This document shows, piece by piece, positions 58,885 to 64,000 of a stretch of DNA of 64,000 bases. Under the pieces are notes generated by a model. It was not told the origin of the DNA. It searched no databases and saw only the letters and a program-made list of their open reading frames with translations. The stretch comes from an uncultured Synergistales bacterium (GTDB taxonomy: Bacteria > Synergistota > Synergistia > Synergistales > Aminobacteriaceae). Both the position numbers and the translations under genes were made by a program. Each line of letters begins with the position of its first letter. Position 1 is the first letter of the stretch. The stretch covers positions 124,001 through 188,000 of the forward strand of contig CAJOGI010000001.1 in assembly GCA_905234075.1 (NCBI GenBank), given 5' to 3'.

Positions 58885-59277
58885 TTAATCAAGATTGTTT
58901 GAAGTTCCTGCGCCGAAAAATTTATCAATAATTTCTCTAGCCTGCATTTTTACGTTTTCGTCAACATAAAAATTTGCCATAACCAGAGCCGCTCCGATAG
59001 CCGCAAGGTCATCGCTGTATCCTGCAACGGGAATGAAGTCAGGAATAATATCAAACGGCAGTATAAAATATCCGAGCGTTGCCATAATAGCGGCCTTAAT
59101 GTGAATTGGAACTCCAGGCTTTTTCATGACATAATAGAGCTGCGCTGCTTTATAAATAACTTCGAGACCGGCACTCTTGAAAACTTTTGAGACCTTCTCC
59201 CAAAATCCGTCCTCCGAAAAATTTTTTACGTATTTTTCGCCAACAATCTGAACATCTATCACGTTGTCTTCGGACAT
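58885..59277 (-). CDS. DUF1232 (YkvA-like) membrane protein
   Basis: The 130-residue protein has the DUF1232 signature YFILPFDIIPDFIPVAGYSDDL in two membrane-associated segments. The N-terminal ~55 residues and the C-terminal ~30 are charged and probably cytoplasmic. The family function is unknown. It is followed by the J-domain gene, apparently in one transcript. Confidence 0.85.
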   Translation of the reverse strand: MSEDNVIDVQIVGEKYVKNFSEDGFWEKVSKVFKSAGLEVIYKAAQLYYVMKKPGVPIHIKAAIMATLGYFILPFDIIPDFIPVAGYSDDLAAIGAALVMANFYVDENVKMQAREIIDKFFGAGTSNNLD

Positions 59278-59399
59278 AATTAAATAAATCTCCCTGAAAA
59301 AATTTTTGAACGTGAAAATTATATTTTTTATTCTCTTAAAGTGTCAATGAAATTTTATGAGTCGCACAAAATTTTTTGATTCTATTTTTTTTATTAGCT

Positions 59400-59460
59400 C
59401 TGTGAATTTTTATGACAAGCAAAAATTTTTGAAGTTTTTGTAGTCCCCATTGTAGTCCCC
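59400..59460 (-). repeat. Dispersed ACTACA repeat, copy 4 (reverse orientation)
   Basis: On the minus strand GGGGACTACAAT and GGGGACTACAA in tandem, then CTTCAAAAATTTTTGC and CATAAAAATTCAC. Confidence 0.75.
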
Positions 59461-59535
59461 AAAAAAAATTTTTATCATGAAAAAAATTATTTTTTAAGAA
59501 TTATACAGCGAACATTAATTTTTTGAAAATCTTTT

Positions 59536-59544
59536 TGCTATACT
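59536..59544 (+). promoter_or_regulatory. Candidate extended -10 box of the GH13 gene
   Basis: TTGCTATACTTAATG contains TGC before TATACT, as upstream of recA. It lies 75 bases before the start codon. No convincing -35 hexamer. Confidence 0.35.
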
Positions 59545-59618
59545 TAATGCAGCTTAAAATCCAAGACCAGAAAATTTTTCAGAAAAAATTTTTTTAGAAA
59601 GAGAGTTGTTTTTTTGCC

Positions 59619-61460
59619 GTGAATGACTTTGAAAAAAGGCTCGCAAAAAATTATGATGAGCTTAAATGGCTTTACTATGAACTCTACGGAAATGATAAGC
59701 AGGCTTTTGATTACTTCTGCTCAATGTTAAAAAAGTGCTGGGAGTCGCGCAATGATTTATTAAAAGAACTCGACGAGGCCCGCGAAAAAGTTCCCGACTG
59801 GTACGCAGGCAATGATATTTTAGGCATGATGCTTTACACGGAGTGCTTCGCAAAAAATCTCAAGGGCGTTAAAGAACATCTTGACTATATTCAGGAATGC
59901 GGAGTTAGTTATCTGCATTTAATGCCTCTGCTTGACACTCCCAAAGGACGAAGCGACGGCGGCTATGCTGTCTCGGATTTCAGAAAAGTCCGGCCCGATT
60001 TAGGAACGATTGAAGATTTAGCGGACCTGTCTGAAAAATGCCATTCGCTTGGAATTAGCGTGTGCCTCGACTTCGTTATGAATCACACTAGCGAAGATCA
60101 CGAGTGGGCAATGAGAGCGAAGAAGGGCGAGAAAGAATTTCAGGACAGATATTTTTTCTTTGACACTTGGGAAATTCCGAACCAGTTTGAGCAGCACTTA
60201 CCCGAAGTTTTTCCGACGACAGCTCCGGGAAATTTCACTTTCAACGAAGAATCAGGCAAAGTTGTAATGACGACGTTCTATCCGTATCAATGGGACTTAA
60301 ATTACAGAAACCCCGTCGTCTTTAACGACATGACCGAGAATATGCTTTTCTTATGCAATCAGGGAATTGATATTATCAGGCTCGACGCTGTGCCTTACAT
60401 CTGGAAGACACTCGGAACAAATTGCCGCAACCTTCCGCAGGTTCATACTCTCGTCAGAATTATGAGAATGGCCGCAGAAATTGTTTGTCCCGGAACTTTA
60501 TTGCTAGGCGAAGTTGTAATGGAGCCTTCAAAAGTTGTGCCGTATTTCGGAACTGTCGAGAAGCCTGAGTGCAATATGCTCTACAACGTAACGACGATGG
60601 CAAGCACTTGGCACACAGTTGCAACGAAGGACACGCGCCTGATGAAGCACCAGTTAGCCAGCGTCTTCGCTCTTCCTAAAGAGTATGTTTTCTTGAATTA
60701 TTTACGCTGTCATGATGACATCGGCTGGGGGCTTGATTACGATTTTTTAAGAAATTTTGAAATTGATGAGGTCGCTCACAAAAAATTCCTGAATGATTAT
60801 TTCAAAGGGGATTTCAAAAATTCGCCCTCACGCGGTGAAACTTACAACGACGCTCCAGAACTCGGCGACGCTAGAATGTGCGGAACTACGGCTTCACTCT
60901 GCGGACTTGAGTCAAAAAATAAAGACATGGCCGTAAAACTTGATACTATGCTTCATGCGTTCTTATTAACCCAGAGCGGCATACCCGTTTTATACAGCGG
61001 CGATGAGGTCGGCCAGTTAAACGACTACACGTATCACGACGACCCGGATAAATCAGCGGACAGCAGATATATTCATCGCGGTGCTTTTAATTGGAAGAAC
61101 GCGGAGAAACGCCACGATAAAAAAACGCCTGAAGGAAAAATTTTTGCAGCTCTTCACAAGATGATAAAACTCCGCGACACTCAATCAGTTTTTTCAAATT
61201 CTGCTGACACTTGGCTGATTGAGACGGGAAATGATCACGTGCTTGGAATTGGAAGATATTACGGCGAAAAAACCCAGAAAGAAAAAATGCTCGCGTTCTT
61301 TAATTTCAGCGATGAGGCGCAGATTTTTACGCCTGACGAAATTTTAGGCGGCCTTTTCAATTACAGCGACATGATGACGGGCGAAAGGTTCACCGATAAA
61401 AATTCCGGCAAAATAAAACTTGAGGGCTATGAATTTAAGTGGCTCTTAGCGAATTTATAG
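59619..61460 (+). CDS. GH13 alpha-glucan enzyme, amylosucrase-like
   Basis: The 613-residue protein resembles GH13 subfamily 4 (amylosucrase/sucrose hydrolase): an N-terminal helical part, then the barrel with VSYLHLMPLLDTPKGRSDGG and LDFVMNHTSEDHEWA. Catalytic residues are Asp ~256 (IIRLDAVPYIWK), Glu ~298 (LLGEVVMEP) and Asp ~366 (RCHDDIGWGL). It acts on sucrose or alpha-glucosides; true amylosucrase activity cannot be read from the sequence. No signal peptide, so cytoplasmic. The GTG start has only a weak GAGAG upstream. The stop TAG is inside a heptad array. Confidence 0.87.
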   Translation: MNDFEKRLAKNYDELKWLYYELYGNDKQAFDYFCSMLKKCWESRNDLLKELDEAREKVPDWYAGNDILGMMLYTECFAKNLKGVKEHLDYIQECGVSYLHLMPLLDTPKGRSDGGYAVSDFRKVRPDLGTIEDLADLSEKCHSLGISVCLDFVMNHTSEDHEWAMRAKKGEKEFQDRYFFFDTWEIPNQFEQHLPEVFPTTAPGNFTFNEESGKVVMTTFYPYQWDLNYRNPVVFNDMTENMLFLCNQGIDIIRLDAVPYIWKTLGTNCRNLPQVHTLVRIMRMAAEIVCPGTLLLGEVVMEPSKVVPYFGTVEKPECNMLYNVTTMASTWHTVATKDTRLMKHQLASVFALPKEYVFLNYLRCHDDIGWGLDYDFLRNFEIDEVAHKKFLNDYFKGDFKNSPSRGETYNDAPELGDARMCGTTASLCGLESKNKDMAVKLDTMLHAFLLTQSGIPVLYSGDEVGQLNDYTYHDDPDKSADSRYIHRGAFNWKNAEKRHDKKTPEGKIFAALHKMIKLRDTQSVFSNSADTWLIETGNDHVLGIGRYYGEKTQKEKMLAFFNFSDEAQIFTPDEILGGLFNYSDMMTGERFTDKNSGKIKLEGYEFKWLLANL

Positions 61461-61522
61461 GTAGGAGTTAGGAGGCAGGAGGCAGGAGTTTTTTGTTATT
61501 AACTCCTAATTCCTGCCTGCTT
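61458..61522. repeat. Inverted heptad arrays between convergent genes, coding at both ends
   Basis: TAGGTAGGAGTTAGG and AGGCAGGAGGCAGGAG, a T-rich loop, then CTCCTAATTCCTGCCTGCTTA. The arms pair to make a terminator-like hairpin. The left arm starts with the GH13 stop codon; the right arm encodes the last residues (QAGIRS and stop) of RluD on the other strand. Confidence 0.78.
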
Positions 61523-62416
61523 AATGTATTCTATGAAACATTCCGGTATATTCTGTCTGAAAGTCATTCGCTCATTCGTGGCAGGGTGAACGAAACTTAA
61601 ACGCCACGAGTGTAAATATACCCGGCCTAGTTCTGCTTCTTCCTTCGGTGCTCCGTAAACAGCATCGCCGACGAGAGGACAGCCAAGCGCGGAAAAATGT
61701 ACGCGGATCTGATGAGTCCTTCCCGTGAATAATTTGAACTTGACCATTGAAATATTATTTTTTGTCCAGAGAACTTTATAGCCCGTTAATGACGACTTGC
61801 CGCCGAGAACGACAGCCATCTTCAAAAAATTATCCGGGTCTCTGTCGAGTGGGCCCGATATAGTTCCTTCGAGCCTCTTGGGTTTTCCGTGAGCAAGAGC
61901 GATGTAATTTTTATCGACTTCCCTGTCAGAAAATAATTTCTGAAGATCCTTACTCATTTTTTGAGTTCTTGCCACGACCATTAAACCCGAAGTCCCGGAG
62001 TCGAGTCTGTGAACTATTCCCGGCCTCAGCCAGTTCGTTAATAATTTTAATTCCGGGTAGCGGTACACGAGACCATTAACGAGAGTGTTGCGCCAGTTGC
62101 CCGGCGATGGGTGAACGACAAGCCCGGCAGGTTTATTAATCACTAATAAATATTCGTCTTCATAGACAACTTCAAAATCAACCGGCTCGGCTCGTAAATA
62201 CATGGCATTTTCAGAGACTTGGACATCAACGAGAAATTTATCGCCCTTCTGAACATTCATTGAGGACTTTAGCTTTCTTCCGTCGCTCCGTATGTGCCCG
62301 CGCTTGATTAAATTTTGTACGCGGTTGCGGGTAAATTCGAGCTCTTCAGCTAAAAATACGTCGAGCCTGTCAAAATTTTCTTCGGCTGTAACTTCTATTT
62401 TTTGTATCGTTGTCAT
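61499..62416 (-). CDS. rluD: Ribosomal large-subunit pseudouridine synthase, RluD-like
   Basis: Residues ~10-75 are an S4 RNA-binding domain (FDRLDVFLAEELEFTRNRVQ) and ~85-300 the RluA-type catalytic domain with HRLDSGTSGLMVVA (catalytic Asp) and FTGRTHQIRVHFSALGCPLV. It converts uridines in 23S rRNA. Its last six residues are encoded by a heptad array. It overlaps the AAA ATPase gene by four bases. Confidence 0.92.
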   Translation of the reverse strand: MTTIQKIEVTAEENFDRLDVFLAEELEFTRNRVQNLIKRGHIRSDGRKLKSSMNVQKGDKFLVDVQVSENAMYLRAEPVDFEVVYEDEYLLVINKPAGLVVHPSPGNWRNTLVNGLVYRYPELKLLTNWLRPGIVHRLDSGTSGLMVVARTQKMSKDLQKLFSDREVDKNYIALAHGKPKRLEGTISGPLDRDPDNFLKMAVVLGGKSSLTGYKVLWTKNNISMVKFKLFTGRTHQIRVHFSALGCPLVGDAVYGAPKEEAELGRVYLHSWRLSFVHPATNERMTFRQNIPECFIEYIKQAGIRS

Positions 62417-64000
62417 TTTTTCACAATCTCAAAGGCTTTTTCAAAATCAATAAACTTTAACAAAAAATTATTTTCATCGCGTTTCAAAGCCTCCATTGAA
62501 GCTCTGCGGCATATCAAAGAAATATCTCCGCCCGTAAAATTTTCGCTCATGTCCGCAAGTTTTGAGAGCTTTACGTTTTCATCGAGGGGCTTTTTGCGCA
62601 GGAGAATATCAAAAATTTTTTCGCGTGTTGCTTTATCCGGCAATGGCAGCTCAAATTTTAAGTCGAACACTCCAGAATTTAATAACGCTCTGTCGATTAG
62701 ATCAATCCGGTTTGTTGTCGCTATGACAGTAACGCCGTTAAGCTCTTCAATTCCGCGCATCTCCGCCGTAAATTGTCCCGTCAGTCTGCTTTCAGTCGAG
62801 GCGAACTGCGAGCCCGTTCCCCCTGAACGTTCCGGGAATAAATTTTCAATCTCGTCAAAGCATATTATCGAGGGCGCGGCCTGCTTTGCAATTCTGAAAA
62901 TATTTTTTAGAGCGCGTTCGGATTCGCCCAAGTAACGTGAAAGAACATTCGCGCTTTGAACGTTTATAAAATTCACTCCGCTTTCATGGGCCAGTGCCTT
63001 AACGAGCAAAGTCTTTCCTGTTCCCGATGCCCCGTGCAGTAAAATTCCCCGCGTTGCCTGAATACCATAGCGTTCAAAAATTTCAGAGCGTCTCATCGGC
63101 CACATAACGGCGTTCATTAATTCGTCTTTGATATTTTCAAGCCCTCCAACGTCTTCCCAAGTTGCTTCAGGAATTTCAACGAAGACCTCGCGTGTTGCGG
63201 ACGGCTCTGTCTCTAAGAGAGCGTTTAGAAAATGTTTCATGCCGACCTCTAAATTTGAAATTTTTTCGTAGGGAATTTCCTGGCTTTGAAAATTTACGTA
63301 GGGCAGAATATCCCGGACACAAGACATTGCCGCTTCTTTAGCTAACTCTTCGAGGTCGGCCCCGACATAACCGTGAGAGAGGTCAGCAATTTTTTTCAAG
63401 TCCACGTCTTTAGCCAAAGGCATTCCGCGAGTATGAATTTTTAGAATTTCCAAGCGTCCTTTTCTGTCAGGAATAGGAATAGAAATTTCCCTGTCGAATC
63501 TTCCCGGTCTCCTCAGCGCAGGGTCAAGAGCGTTAGGAATATTTGTCGCTCCGATTACGATTAACTGTCCGCGTGATTTCAAGCCGTCCATCAAGGCCAA
63601 GAGCTGTGCTACGACTCGACGCTCAACCTGTTTTTCTCCGCCCATGTCCTCGCGCTTCGGGGCAATCGCGTCAATCTCGTCAATAAAAATTATCGAGGGC
63701 GCACGATCTTGAGCTTCTTCAAAAATTTTCCGCAGACGTTCTTCGCTCTCGCCGTAAAATTTTCCGATTATCTCAGGCCCGGATATGTGAGTGAACCATG
63801 CGTCAGTCTCATTAGCAACCGCACGGGCGATTACAGTTTTTCCGGTGCCCGGAGGCCCGTACAGAAGCACGCCGCGCGGAGGCTGTATCCCTAATTTTTC
63901 AAAGATCTGCGGAAATCTTAACGGCAGCTCTATCATCTCGCGGACTTTTTTAATTTGCGAACTCAATCCGCCGATGTCCTCGTAAGAAATTTTATGAACG
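62413..64000 (-). CDS. Cdc48/VAT-type double AAA+ ATPase, C-terminal part (runs off right edge)
   Basis: The frame is open to the window edge (reading VHKISYEDIGGLSSQIKKV there), so the N-terminal domain lies outside. Two AAA modules are visible. D1 has Walker A GPPGTGKT, Walker B IIFIDEIDAIAPKRE and the arginine-finger stretch RRPGRFD. D2 has GASGTGKT and IICFDEIENLFPERSG, but where the arginine finger RPGRFD is expected it reads NSGVFD. D2 may therefore hydrolyse ATP poorly. Such ATPases unfold or extract proteins. It is upstream of rluD with an ATGA overlap. Confidence 0.9.
   Translation of the reverse strand, partial: VHKISYEDIGGLSSQIKKVREMIELPLRFPQIFEKLGIQPPRGVLLYGPPGTGKTVIARAVANETDAWFTHISGPEIIGKFYGESEERLRKIFEEAQDRAPSIIFIDEIDAIAPKREDMGGEKQVERRVVAQLLALMDGLKSRGQLIVIGATNIPNALDPALRRPGRFDREISIPIPDRKGRLEILKIHTRGMPLAKDVDLKKIADLSHGYVGADLEELAKEAAMSCVRDILPYVNFQSQEIPYEKISNLEVGMKHFLNALLETEPSATREVFVEIPEATWEDVGGLENIKDELMNAVMWPMRRSEIFERYGIQATRGILLHGASGTGKTLLVKALAHESGVNFINVQSANVLSRYLGESERALKNIFRIAKQAAPSIICFDEIENLFPERSGGTGSQFASTESRLTGQFTAEMRGIEELNGVTVIATTNRIDLIDRALLNSGVFDLKFELPLPDKATREKIFDILLRKKPLDENVKLSKLADMSENFTGGDISLICRRASMEALKRDENNFLLKFIDFEKAFEIVKK

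Larger units (their letters stand above)
59278..59618. other. Divergent spacer upstream of the GH13 gene
   Basis: This 341-bp AT-rich region contains one ACTACA repeat (59400-59460), the string ATTATACAGCGAAC at 59500-59513 that nearly matches the DtxR-gene promoter on the same strand, and an extended -10-like box (59536-59544). No gene is seen. Confidence 0.55.

Noticed and set aside
8718-61522. Heptad arrays as a CRISPR array
   Set aside because: Units are 7 bases without spacers, scattered over many loci, and no cas genes are in the window.
1-64000. tRNA, rRNA and other classical RNA genes
   Set aside because: I looked in the spacers for tRNA-like T-arms and clover-leaf ends and for rRNA sequence and found none; a covariance-model scan would be decisive.

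Overview
The window looks like a chromosomal piece of a member of the Synergistota, a diderm anaerobe. Three large secreted proteins end in the Gly-Cys / transmembrane / basic-tail signal known as the Synergist C-terminal sorting domain. The AT-rich, TTG- and GTG-start-rich gene style, an EnvC-type murein hydrolase pair, an amino-acid ABC importer and an Mrp/Mbh-type ion antiporter fit an amino-acid-fermenting gut or anaerobic-digester species. This assignment is inference from gene content, not from a marker-gene search. I see no rRNA, tRNA or CRISPR array.

Layout. 1-520: the N-terminal part of a phage-type replication protein running off the left edge. 641-1093: an ACT-domain regulator. 1434-8397: an Mrp/Mbh-like multisubunit cation/proton antiporter operon (E, F, G, DUF4040, B, C and two large antiporter subunits), interrupted by a Sel1-repeat gene and a YefM/YoeB toxin-antitoxin pair. 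8655-15416: two surface proteins, one a 1587-residue Pmp-like repeat protein. 15473-19031: a DUF255 thioredoxin-fold protein, a HAD phosphatase, an orphan BrnA-like antitoxin and a small membrane protein. 19131-23357: a cobalamin methyltransferase, a membrane protein, a diguanylate cyclase and a secreted S9 peptidase. 23399-27403: an Rrf2 regulator overlapping a sulfhydrylase gene, an aldo/keto reductase lipoprotein and a secreted hydrolase. 27687-34373: a P19/FetMP-type ferrous/ferric iron uptake operon (FTR1 permease, P19, DUF2318, two FtsX-like permeases, ATPase).

34442-36802: larC and recA. 37175-43423: unknown gene, ftsE, ftsX, two LytM/M23 proteins (one with intact zinc ligands, one degenerate) and a C-terminal processing protease. 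These form a cell-division peptidoglycan hydrolysis module. 43445-46155: purA, an acetyltransferase, a small unknown gene and a DtxR-type metal regulator. 46260-49091: a third sorted surface protein with Ig-like repeats. 49158-53815: a branched-chain amino-acid ABC importer with LivM and LivG fused. 54083-55381: YedE selenium transporter and YedF/TusA-like protein, preceded by a structured leader. 55600-57948: rny and ymdB. 57981-59277: DnaJ-domain and DUF1232 proteins. 59619-61460: a GH13 alpha-glucan enzyme. 61499-64000: rluD and a Cdc48-type double AAA ATPase running off the right edge.

The most unusual content is in the spacers. A family of heptanucleotide arrays (units like TAGGAGT or TAGGAGG) occurs at least 13 times, nearly always starting at or within a few bases of a gene's stop codon, often as inverted pairs forming long hairpins, sometimes encoding the last residues of a protein or supplying a Shine-Dalgarno sequence. 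A second dispersed family of about 60 bp, headed by two tandem GGGGACTACAAT units, occurs four times. A GC-rich palindrome occurs twice, once inside an antiporter gene and once inside a heptad array.
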